A stretch of 6,747 nucleotides of DNA, from assembly GCA_947452525.1 (NCBI GenBank), contig CANGCW010000052.1, positions 1-6,747 on the forward strand. Reading direction: 5' to 3'. Positions 1 to 6,229 of this stretch are shown piece after piece. Positions within the stretch are counted from its first letter, which is position 1; every line of letters starts with the position of its first letter. Position numbers and translations under genes: made by a program. A model generated the notes under the pieces. That model was given only the letters and a program-made list of their open reading frames with translations. It did not search any database and was not told the origin of the DNA. The stretch comes from Actinomycetota bacterium (GTDB lineage Bacteria > Actinomycetota > Actinomycetes > Nanopelagicales > Nanopelagicaceae).

Positions 1-1
1 C

Positions 2-745
2 GAGGCAATGAAGCATCTCCATAATTATTGGTACTCAGTAATCGCAGCAATCATCGCTGGTGCAATTCTTGGCGCAGCTGTTGAAGCGCTCGTGATGCGC
101 CCGCTCGCAAAACGCGTACGCGGAACTGCGGCTGCAGAGATCGCACCGGTCATTGCAACGCTCGGAATCTTGGGTCTGATCCGTGGACTGACCGGCCTTA
201 TCTGGGGAAATACCTTTGTTCAGTACACCTCACCGCTATCCGGTAAGGGTTACACCTTTGGAAGTACGACAATTCAATTCTCTCCGCAGAATTCAGCGAT
301 TGTTATCGGTGCAGCACTGGTCATGGCCGCCTTCGCCTTTATCTTTAATTACACCAAGCTCGGTCTCGCACTTCGCGCATCCAGCTTCCAACCTGAGATC
401 TCACGCCTGGCAGGCATTCGCGTTGATCGCATTCGCGTTATCGGTTGGGCATGTGCAGGTGCAGCAGGTGCCGTAGCTGGCGCGCTCGTTACTCCAACAA
501 CGTATCTCTCACCAAACTCACTCGACTTGCTGCTCGTCTCCGGATTTGTGGCGGCTGTCATTGGCGGGCTCGATAGCCTCATCGGTGCAGGTATCGGTGG
601 AGTTGTATTAGGAATTGGCTTCGCATTTATCCTTCAATATATCGGCGCTTCCGTCACATTCCTCTCCGCCTTCATCATCTTGATCTTTGTGCTTCTTGTT
701 AAGCCGTCAGGAATCATGGGTAAGAAGGGTGGACGCAGTGCATAA
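2..745 (+). CDS. livH: Branched-chain amino acid-type ABC transporter permease LivH, 5'-truncated by window edge
   Basis: Inner-membrane permease of a Liv/HAAT-family ABC importer, which pairs with LivM to form the translocation path. The reading frame is open to the window edge and 247 residues are visible. LivH proteins are usually about 290 residues, so the missing N-terminus (the first membrane segments) lies upstream, and the ATG at position 8 is probably an internal methionine. Counting from that Met, hydrophobic segments lie at about 9-29, 46-66, 97-114, 143-162, 174-187, 192-212 and 215-231. The cytoplasmic loop that contacts the ATPase is visible at about 119-142 (LALRASSFQPEISRLAGIRV), matching the family pattern of ALRA, a P-E pair, then LAGI-V-R. 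The C-terminus KPSGIMGKKG is also typical of the family. The stop overlaps the livM start by 8 nt. The substrate may not be an amino acid (see the binding protein). Confidence 0.9.
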   Translation, partial: EAMKHLHNYWYSVIAAIIAGAILGAAVEALVMRPLAKRVRGTAAAEIAPVIATLGILGLIRGLTGLIWGNTFVQYTSPLSGKGYTFGSTTIQFSPQNSAIVIGAALVMAAFAFIFNYTKLGLALRASSFQPEISRLAGIRVDRIRVIGWACAGAAGAVAGALVTPTTYLSPNSLDLLLVSGFVAAVIGGLDSLIGAGIGGVVLGIGFAFILQYIGASVTFLSAFIILIFVLLVKPSGIMGKKGGRSA

Positions 746-1736
746 GAAATTCATCGCATCACCTGCTCTTCGCCTCGGCGCATTTGCACTCCTTGGTTTT
801 CTTCTTATTCTCATCAGCGGCTTTGTCGACGAACTCCGCGTTTATCAGGGTGCTGAGGTCGCGGTCTATGTTGTTGCGATTGCATCCATCACACTTCTGA
901 CTGGTTACTCAGGACAGCTCTCACTTGGCCATGGCGCGATCATGGCGATTGGTGCATATGCTGCAACGCTCTCATTTAACGGTTGGCATATTCCTTGGCT
1001 ACTTGCACTTGCAGTCGGAGCGGTAGCAGGAGCCATCGCTGGTTACATTCTTGGTTTTGCAGCAGCTCGACTCTCCGGTCCTTATCTTGCAGGAACCACT
1101 CTCGCACTCGCTGTTGGAGTTCCGTCTCTAGCAAATCAATTCCACGTTCTCGGTGGAGAGCAGGGCCTCACCTTTGATATCGGGGATGTTCCACAGTGGG
1201 CATCCAATAGTTGGCTTGCAAAGGTCGGCGGGGGAGATTTCACCACCTATAAGTGGTTCTACTGGATTACCGTTCCCATCGCTCTGGCCACAATCTGGAT
1301 CGTCCGTAACATCTTGAGTGGGCCACTCGGGCGTCGGTTCAAGGCGATGCGCTCTCATCCAACCGCCGCCTCTCTCATCGGTATCCACGTCTCCCGGACA
1401 AAGGTGGTGGCCTTTACCTATAGCTCATCCCTAGCCGGTTTGGCAGGCGCCATGCTTGCAATGATTCTTGGGCTCTCAGCTCCGCTCGTCTTCACGCTCA
1501 CCCTCTCATTTACTTTGGTAACAGGGGCGGTTCTCTCTGGCGTAAGTAACCTCTATGGGGGCATTATTGGGGCAATGGTTCTGGTCGCTATCCCTGAACT
1601 CTCAGCCTCGGTGGCAACACATCTGGGAGGTTCAGAGAAGGTGACCGCTAACTTGCCAGGAGTGGTTACGAGTCTGCTTTTAATCCTTACGGTGCTCATC
1701 TTGCCGAACGGTGCAAAGGTCGGACGCAGTAAGTAA
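738..1736 (+). CDS. livM: Branched-chain amino acid-type ABC transporter permease LivM
   Basis: Second permease subunit of the Liv-type importer; 332 residues, normal for a LivM without a fused ATPase domain. The signature GYSGQLSLGHGA is at residues 56-67, followed by AIGAYAA, and GGEQGLT is at 139-145. The ATPase-contacting loop is at about 199-223 (RRFKAMRSHPTAASLIGI, then the S-R-T-K stretch). Hydrophobic segments lie at about 11-30, 40-55, 65-80, 86-109, 117-130, 173-190, 224-246, 249-269, 272-286 and 307-322. I chose the GTG at 738 because AGAAGG (723-728) and GGGTGG (727-732) give it a usable ribosome-binding site, and because family members start with a short basic head such as HKKF. 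GTG at 729 is an alternative; the ATG at 687 would add 17 residues encoded entirely inside livH. The start overlaps the livH stop, indicating coupled translation. No ATPase gene follows it. Confidence 0.93.
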   Translation: MHKKFIASPALRLGAFALLGFLLILISGFVDELRVYQGAEVAVYVVAIASITLLTGYSGQLSLGHGAIMAIGAYAATLSFNGWHIPWLLALAVGAVAGAIAGYILGFAAARLSGPYLAGTTLALAVGVPSLANQFHVLGGEQGLTFDIGDVPQWASNSWLAKVGGGDFTTYKWFYWITVPIALATIWIVRNILSGPLGRRFKAMRSHPTAASLIGIHVSRTKVVAFTYSSSLAGLAGAMLAMILGLSAPLVFTLTLSFTLVTGAVLSGVSNLYGGIIGAMVLVAIPELSASVATHLGGSEKVTANLPGVVTSLLLILTVLILPNGAKVGRSK

Positions 1737-1737
1737 C

Positions 1738-1758
1738 CCTTCGGCCCTCACCGAAAGG
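1738..1758 (+). promoter_or_regulatory. Hairpin in livM-livK gap covering the livK ribosome-binding site
   Basis: CCTTCGG at 1738-1744 pairs with CCGAAAGG at 1751-1758 (7 bp with one bulged A at 1756) around the 6-base loop CCCTCA. The 3' arm contains part of the AAAGGAAG ribosome-binding site of the binding-protein gene (1754-1761). The hairpin begins 2 nt after the livM stop, so a ribosome finishing livM would melt it. It has no T-tract, so it is not a terminator. Its role in coupling translation or protecting the downstream mRNA is inferred. Confidence 0.5.
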
Positions 1759-1764
1759 AAGTAC

Positions 1765-3087
1765 ATGCAAGTTCATCGAAGCACTTCGCGGCGCATCTCA
1801 TTCGCGCTCGCTGCAGTAACTGCGCTCGCTCTGGTCGGTACATCGATCCCAGCAAACGCATTCTCACCTCGCTCAGAGGTCGGTGTATCAGGTTCAACAA
1901 TTAAGTTGGGCATCACCGTTCCACTTACAGGTGCAGCAGCGCCGGGGTACAACAAAGTTCCTTACGCAATGAAGGCCTACTTTGATTACGTCAATGCAAA
2001 TGGCGGAGTCAATGGACGCAAGATTCAGCTCGTCATCAAGGATGATGCGTACAGCCCATCACTCGCTAAGTCAGCGACAAATGACCTCATCTTGAAGGAT
2101 AAGGTCTTCGCACTCGTCGGTACCCTCGGTACTGCAAATAACGAGGCGACAACTAAGTTTGTTAACGATCACAAAGTCCCACGCCTCTTCATCAACACCG
2201 GCTTCAGTGGCTTTGCAAATACCAAGAAGTATCCAACAACCTTCCCACTCTTTCCTTCCTACGCAATGGAAGCAAAGATCATGGGTAAGTACATCGCGGA
2301 TAACTTCCCAGGCAAGAAAGTTGCCTTGATCTATCAGGATGATGATTTCGGTGCAGATGCACTTAAGGGCTTCGCAGCAGCAGGAACAACTCTCGTTGCA
2401 AAGATCCCTTATGCCAGCGCTTCACAGTCAGACCCAACAGTCGTCGGTAAGTGGATCACCACAATCGTCGGCGCACAGGCTGATGTAGCAATCATGTTCG
2501 GTGTTTCAAGTGCTACAGCTGCTGCTCTTGGTGGCGCATACAAGGCTGGTCTCGCTGGAAAGATTCAGTGGATCCTCGGATCTGTTGGTTCAGACCCAAC
2601 GACAATCAAGGCCCTTGCCCCAACAGCTGTTCCACTTCTCAACGGCGCAATCGCAGCCTCATTCCTTCCATCACCAGCAGATACTTCAGATGAGTATGTT
2701 GCACAGTTCCGCGAAATCAATGCAAAGTACAACAACAATGCAGTCTTTGATAACAACGTTCTCGTCGGAATGAATACAGGTATGTTGGCTGTTCAGGCGC
2801 TCCGCGCAGCAGGTAAGAACCTCACCCGCGCAAGCTTGATGGCTGCAATCTCTGCAAAGGGTGCATCATGGTCAAGCGCAGCCTTCTCGCCAATCCTCTA
2901 TAGCGGAACAAGCCATGTCGGTTATGCCGGTTACTGGTTCGGTCGCCTTAGCGCATCAGGAGATTCAACCCCTGTTGATGGTGCAGGTAAGTACGTTCTT
3001 TATACGACAGATTCAGGAAGCGGTGCAGTCGTTAAGAGTGCAATCAAGCGTCCTGCAATGCCAGAGAAGGGTCTACCTAACAACTAA
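1765..3087 (+). CDS. Secreted substrate-binding protein of the Liv-type ABC importer (Peripla_BP_6-like)
   Basis: Extracytoplasmic solute receptor that delivers ligand to LivH/LivM; 440 residues. The ATG at 1765 is preceded by AAAGGAAG (1754-1761). The ATG at 1711 is rejected because it would encode a non-signal head inside livM. The signal peptide has a basic n-region (R5, R9, R10), a hydrophobic core at 13-25 and an A-x-A site after Ala32 (PANA|F). There is no lipobox, and no cysteine anywhere in the protein. The type I periplasmic-binding fold starts at TIKLGITVPLTG (45-56). Family stretches include FALVGTLGT (115-123), VPRLFINTG (138-146), FPSYAMEAKIMGKYI (163-177) and IYQDDDFGADALKGF (189-203). 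This pattern resembles the Liv-type receptor subgroup often linked to aromatic or other carboxylic compounds rather than the classical Leu/Ile/Val receptor; that is recalled family knowledge, and the ligand is unproven. The stop overlaps the hydrolase start by one base. Confidence 0.9.
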   Translation: MQVHRSTSRRISFALAAVTALALVGTSIPANAFSPRSEVGVSGSTIKLGITVPLTGAAAPGYNKVPYAMKAYFDYVNANGGVNGRKIQLVIKDDAYSPSLAKSATNDLILKDKVFALVGTLGTANNEATTKFVNDHKVPRLFINTGFSGFANTKKYPTTFPLFPSYAMEAKIMGKYIADNFPGKKVALIYQDDDFGADALKGFAAAGTTLVAKIPYASASQSDPTVVGKWITTIVGAQADVAIMFGVSSATAAALGGAYKAGLAGKIQWILGSVGSDPTTIKALAPTAVPLLNGAIAASFLPSPADTSDEYVAQFREINAKYNNNAVFDNNVLVGMNTGMLAVQALRAAGKNLTRASLMAAISAKGASWSSAAFSPILYSGTSHVGYAGYWFGRLSASGDSTPVDGAGKYVLYTTDSGSGAVVKSAIKRPAMPEKGLPNN

Positions 3088-4742
3088 TGAAGACTTCATT
3101 TAGCAAGAGAGTTGCTCTCCTCGGAGCTGCAACACTTATCTCGATCTCAGTCTCTGCGCTACCAACAGTCGCGCAAGCAGCTGCACCACAGTGCACACCG
3201 CCAGCAGCAGTTGTCTCCTGTCAGGGTGTTACATCTGATGGAGCTCCTTATGTAATGCAGGTTCCAGGTAACTTCAATGGAACAGCATTTATCTTCTCTC
3301 ATGGATATCGCTACAACGTTGATATTCCTGCAGCGATGCCACTCATCGGCGGATATAAGGTCACCAACACACCTCAGCCAGGACCACTCCTTGCTGGCAA
3401 TGACACATCAGTAATGAAGTACATGCTCTCCAAGGGCTATGCAATCTTCGGTTCAGGCTTTGCACGTCAAGGCTGGAACGCTGATTCAGGTGTTGCAACA
3501 GATGTCGAACTCATCAATACCTTCAAGACACAGTTCCCAACAACAAAGAAGATCGTTGCCTGGGGCGAATCACTTGGCGGATTTATGACACAGGCACTTG
3601 CTGAGAAGCACCCTGAGTTAGTTGATGCATCAGCATCACTCTGCGTTGAGACCGGTTCCATCGAGGCCTCACTCAACGTTGCTGGTGACTTCCTCTGGGG
3701 TATCAAGACATTCTTCGATCCAACGATCAAGGGTGGAAATTACTCAGCAGGCGCTGCTGGATATGCAGAAGCAATGGGAGACCTTGGAAAGGTCTTCACA
3801 GTTATGGGTAAGTTGCAGAAGGGCATCGGTATTGAACTTGCAACAGGCAAGCCACAATGGCCAGATACAACTCCTGCAACAATCACAGGAAGCGCCCTTG
3901 CTGGAATTCCATCACGTTCAGCACTTCTCCTTGTTGGTCTCATGGCTGGTATCCCAACACAGTCAGCACACTTCGATGGAACAACAGGTCCAGGATCTGT
4001 TAACTCATCAACCTATACAGGCTTCGCACTTGCTGGTAGCCCAGCACTTGCAATCCTTGAGAACGGTGTTCAGTCAGCAGCTCTCGGCGTCCTTGTTACC
4101 TACGATGTAGAACAACAAGCTGGCGGAGCAATCTTTGATAACACAAAGACTGATTACACATCACGTGTTGCATCTGATGCACAGGTCTTCAACGCTGGTC
4201 TCAGCGGAGCAACAGCTACAGGTGGCCTCTTGGCTTATGTCGCTGCTTCGCCACGTGCAGCAGCGAGCCCTGCAGCTCTTACAAAGATGCGCGCATTGCT
4301 CTCACACACAGGCAAGATCAATGTTCCAACAATCATGATGAATAGCGTCAACGATGCTGTTGCTCAGGGTGGAAACATTGAATGGGTCTCACAGAAGTAT
4401 GCAGCTCAGTACGAAGCTCAGAAGGTAGCGAACCTCAAGGCTGGAAAGCCTCGCGGTCCAATCAACTTCCTCCCTGTCTACGTAGCTCCGCCAGCTCACT
4501 ACACAAAGTTTGATGCAACAGGACTTCCGGTTACATCAACACCTGCTGTCAGTGGAACTGGTCATTGCAACTTCACACTTAAGCAGTACACAACTGTTGT
4601 GGACCTCCTCGCTAGCGCAGCTACCGCAGGCAAGTTCCCACAGATGGGTCCGGTAAAGAGTGCGATCCGTAAGATGGGTGCTATCTATGACCCAAATTAC
4701 GAGCCTGACCTCCTGAAGTTCTATCAGGATCAGCAGGGTTAA
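3087..4742 (+). CDS. Secreted alpha/beta hydrolase with a large insertion, co-transcribed with the transporter
   Basis: Probable exported esterase or amidase of 551 residues; the substrate is unknown. A Sec signal peptide is clear: basic start (K2, K7, R8), hydrophobic core at about 9-25 and an A-x-A site after Ala31 (AQA|A). Catalytic features visible: oxyanion-type SHGY (71-74), nucleophile elbow GESLGG with Ser162, likely acid Asp423 in MNSVNDAV, and His493 in GTGHCNFT. Between Ser162 and Asp423 lie 260 residues, far more than in a minimal hydrolase, so a big Ala/Gly-rich cap domain (about 190-400) is expected. The four cysteines are C36, C45, C186 and C494. C494 follows the catalytic His, as in the CS-D-HC motif of tannase/feruloyl esterases, but Ser162 is preceded by Glu, so membership is not established. 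All 28 lysines use AAG. The start ATG overlaps the upstream stop (TAATG) and lacks a well-spaced ribosome-binding site, so translation is probably coupled. Confidence 0.85.
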   Translation: MKTSFSKRVALLGAATLISISVSALPTVAQAAAPQCTPPAAVVSCQGVTSDGAPYVMQVPGNFNGTAFIFSHGYRYNVDIPAAMPLIGGYKVTNTPQPGPLLAGNDTSVMKYMLSKGYAIFGSGFARQGWNADSGVATDVELINTFKTQFPTTKKIVAWGESLGGFMTQALAEKHPELVDASASLCVETGSIEASLNVAGDFLWGIKTFFDPTIKGGNYSAGAAGYAEAMGDLGKVFTVMGKLQKGIGIELATGKPQWPDTTPATITGSALAGIPSRSALLLVGLMAGIPTQSAHFDGTTGPGSVNSSTYTGFALAGSPALAILENGVQSAALGVLVTYDVEQQAGGAIFDNTKTDYTSRVASDAQVFNAGLSGATATGGLLAYVAASPRAAASPAALTKMRALLSHTGKINVPTIMMNSVNDAVAQGGNIEWVSQKYAAQYEAQKVANLKAGKPRGPINFLPVYVAPPAHYTKFDATGLPVTSTPAVSGTGHCNFTLKQYTTVVDLLASAATAGKFPQMGPVKSAIRKMGAIYDPNYEPDLLKFYQDQQG

Positions 4743-4762
4743 TCGCTAAGTAACTCTCACGA

Positions 4763-4797
4763 AAGCCCCCGTCTCGATTTCGAGGCGGGGGTTTTCC
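4763..4797 (+). terminator. Strong intrinsic terminator closing the transporter-hydrolase operon
   Basis: CCCCCGTCTCG (4766-4776) pairs with CGAGGCGGGGG (4781-4791), an 11-bp stem with one G-T wobble and the loop ATTT, followed by TTTT (4792-4795). AAAG directly before the stem can pair with the T-run, so the structure could also work on the - strand, but no - strand gene is seen that would need it. It starts about 20 nt after the hydrolase stop. Confidence 0.9.
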
Positions 4798-4812
4798 ATT
4801 AACCTATCCACA
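4778..4812 (+). promoter_or_regulatory. Possible leaderless promoter of the t6A operon
   Basis: TAACCT at 4800-4805 fits the actinobacterial -10 pattern TAnnnT. It occupies exactly positions -12 to -7 if transcription starts at the A of the tsaE ATG (4812). The only -35-like sequence at suitable spacing is TTTCGA (4778-4783; 3 of 6 matches to TTGACA), lying in the terminator loop and 3' stem. No Shine-Dalgarno-like sequence precedes the ATG, which supports a leaderless message. The call rests on short motifs and is tentative. Confidence 0.35.
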
Positions 4813-5258
4813 TGTTCGTTGAGGTCGTGACATCGCTCCGTGAGATGGAGCAGGTTGGTCAGGCTATTGGCTCGGGGCTTCGCGCGGGCGATCTCCTACT
4901 TCTCAAAGGCGATCTTGGAGCTGGAAAGACAACGCTGACCCAATCGATTGCACAGGTGCTCGGATTCGAGGGCATTACCTCGCCAACATTCGTAATCTCC
5001 AAAATTTATCCTGGCGATGTGCCGCTTATTCACGTTGATGCCTATCGCTTTATTGGAGAGCCGTTCGCTATCTTCGATGATCTAGACCTTGACTCCCGAC
5101 TTGAAAGTTCTATCACCATCGTTGAGTGGGGTACAGGTTTCGTCGAGAGGTTGAGCGAGAGCTACTTAGAGATTGAGATTAACTTTGGCGCAGGAGAGCA
5201 ATCCCGTACTTTAAGTTTCACCCCACACGGTGATCGATGGAGCGGATTCGTTCTATGA
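4812..5258 (+). CDS. tsaE: tRNA threonylcarbamoyladenosine biosynthesis ATPase TsaE
   Basis: Cytoplasmic P-loop ATPase of the bacterial t6A machinery. It acts on the TsaB-TsaD complex, which transfers threonylcarbamoyl from its AMP ester to A37 of ANN-decoding tRNAs. The length of 148 residues is normal. Seen in the protein: Walker A GDLGAGKTT (33-41), the family signature TSPTFVI (56-62), HVDAYR (74-79) and IVEWG (103-107), the last being the Walker B-like region. The ATG at 4812 gives the expected N-terminus, but only 16 bases separate it from the terminator T-run and there is no recognisable ribosome-binding site. An in-frame GTG at 4827 would cut into the first beta strand and is less likely. 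The stop overlaps the next start as ATGA. Confidence 0.95.
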   Translation: MFVEVVTSLREMEQVGQAIGSGLRAGDLLLLKGDLGAGKTTLTQSIAQVLGFEGITSPTFVISKIYPGDVPLIHVDAYRFIGEPFAIFDDLDLDSRLESSITIVEWGTGFVERLSESYLEIEINFGAGEQSRTLSFTPHGDRWSGFVL

Positions 5259-6229
5259 ATACTCTCGTTATCGATACATCCACTGATCGTACGACGGCTG
5301 GATTAGTCCGCGACGGTGAACTCATTGTTGAGAAATTTCACGATGACCCACTTGGCCATAGCGAAGTACTGCCGAAGTTGGTAGCGCAGATTCTTCAGGC
5401 TGAAAGCCAAATCGATGAGGTAGTGATCGGAATGGGTCCAGGTCCATTTACTGGCCTTCGTGCCGGCATCTCCTTCGGTCGCGCCTTCGCCTTTGCTCGC
5501 AATATTCCATGGCGCGGTGTGCATTCACTCGATGCAATCGCGCTAACTGTTGAGAAAGTGAATTTCATCGCCACTATTGATGCGCGCCGAAAAGAGCTCT
5601 TCTATTCTCATTACGCAAATGGTCAACGGGTCGATGGTCCGCACGTTGCATTGAAGCTCGTTGTTGAGGAGATGGGTATTCCGATTGTCTCGGGCAACCC
5701 AAGCGCACTTGCACTCGCACGCCTTTCAGGGAACGTCGCTGAGCCGATCTACATCCGCCGCCCAGACGCATATCCAGCGCCTAAGGGGATCACATTCAGA
5801 GCACTCACTGTTATGGATGCAGTTGCTCTGCATGCCCTTGAAAAAATTATCTATAAGGGTGAAGACCCATGGAGCCTTGCACAATTTAAAGAGGAGCTAA
5901 CGGGTTCTGATCGCTATTACATCGCTGCTATCGCTGATGGTGAAGTCATCGGCTACGCCGGAATTATGGTGGCTGGCGATGTCTGCGACATCCTGACACT
6001 CTCCGTCCTTGCAAGTCACCGTCGCAAAGGAATTGCGCGAGAGATGCTGAAGCGGTTGATTGATTGGGCTCGAAATAAAAAGGTCGAGGCGATCATGCTG
6101 GAGATGCGTATCGGTAATGCAGAAGCCGAGCCGCTCTACATCTCACAAGGCTTTAGAAAGATTGCAGAGCGCGCTGATTACTACGGCCCGGGTAAGCCTG
6201 CGACGATTATGCGTAAGGAGCTCCGATGA
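5255..6229 (+). CDS. tsaB-rimI: Fused TsaB (t6A complex subunit) and RimI (ribosomal protein S18 N-acetyltransferase)
   Basis: Bifunctional protein of 324 residues. Residues 1 to about 175 are TsaB, the catalytically inactive partner that holds TsaD: VIDTSTDRTTAG (5-16), GMGPGPFTGLRAG (59-71), HSLDAIA (90-96), IDARRKELFY (108-117) and the closing YIRRPDAYPAPK (166-177). From about 180 the protein is a GNAT acetyltransferase of the RimI type: DPWS near the N-end (204-207), the acetyl-CoA loop RRKGIA (256-261), then LEMR and NAEAEPLYISQGF. Glu283 and Tyr295 align with E. coli RimI catalytic Glu103 and Tyr115. TsaB alone is usually about 220-230 residues, so its C-terminal lobe is short here, with almost no linker. 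The ATG at 5255 was chosen for the ATGA overlap with tsaE and because MNTLVIDTS is the classical TsaB start; the ATG at 5237 would add six residues. GGAG (5239-5242) is rather distant, favouring coupled translation. Confidence 0.94.
   Translation: MNTLVIDTSTDRTTAGLVRDGELIVEKFHDDPLGHSEVLPKLVAQILQAESQIDEVVIGMGPGPFTGLRAGISFGRAFAFARNIPWRGVHSLDAIALTVEKVNFIATIDARRKELFYSHYANGQRVDGPHVALKLVVEEMGIPIVSGNPSALALARLSGNVAEPIYIRRPDAYPAPKGITFRALTVMDAVALHALEKIIYKGEDPWSLAQFKEELTGSDRYYIAAIADGEVIGYAGIMVAGDVCDILTLSVLASHRRKGIAREMLKRLIDWARNKKVEAIMLEMRIGNAEAEPLYISQGFRKIAERADYYGPGKPATIMRKELR
6215..6220 (+). promoter_or_regulatory. Ribosome-binding site of tsaD
   Basis: AAGGAG lies 5 nt before the ATG at 6226, inside the last codons of the upstream gene. 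It is the best Shine-Dalgarno match in this operon and fixes the tsaD start, which overlaps the upstream stop as ATGA. Confidence 0.8.

Noticed and set aside
687..737. Longer N-terminus for LivM starting at ATG 687
   Set aside because: The added 17 residues are encoded inside the conserved livH 3' end. GTG 738 (or 729) has a nearby purine-rich ribosome-binding site and gives a normal LivM head.
722..1736. Repeated GGACGCAGT at the ends of livH (731-739) and livM (1722-1730)
   Set aside because: Nine bases encoding similar C-terminal residues in two related permeases; most simply chance or shared ancestry, with no sign of a functional repeat.
1711..1764. Longer N-terminus for the binding protein starting at ATG 1711
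   Set aside because: It would overlap livM, put a polar 18-residue head before a perfect signal peptide, and ignore the good ribosome-binding site before ATG 1765.
1783..1805. Possible twin-arginine (Tat) signal in the binding protein (SRRISF)
   Set aside because: The two arginines are present, but the residues after them do not fit SRRxFLK well, and the hydrophobic core and A-x-A site look like a Sec signal. Tat export is not supported.
3622..4110. 162-residue + strand frame rich in Gln, Ser and His
   Set aside because: It lies wholly within the hydrolase gene in a shifted frame. The composition follows from reading GCA/ACA/TCA-rich codons one base off, and there is no ribosome-binding site or domain pattern.
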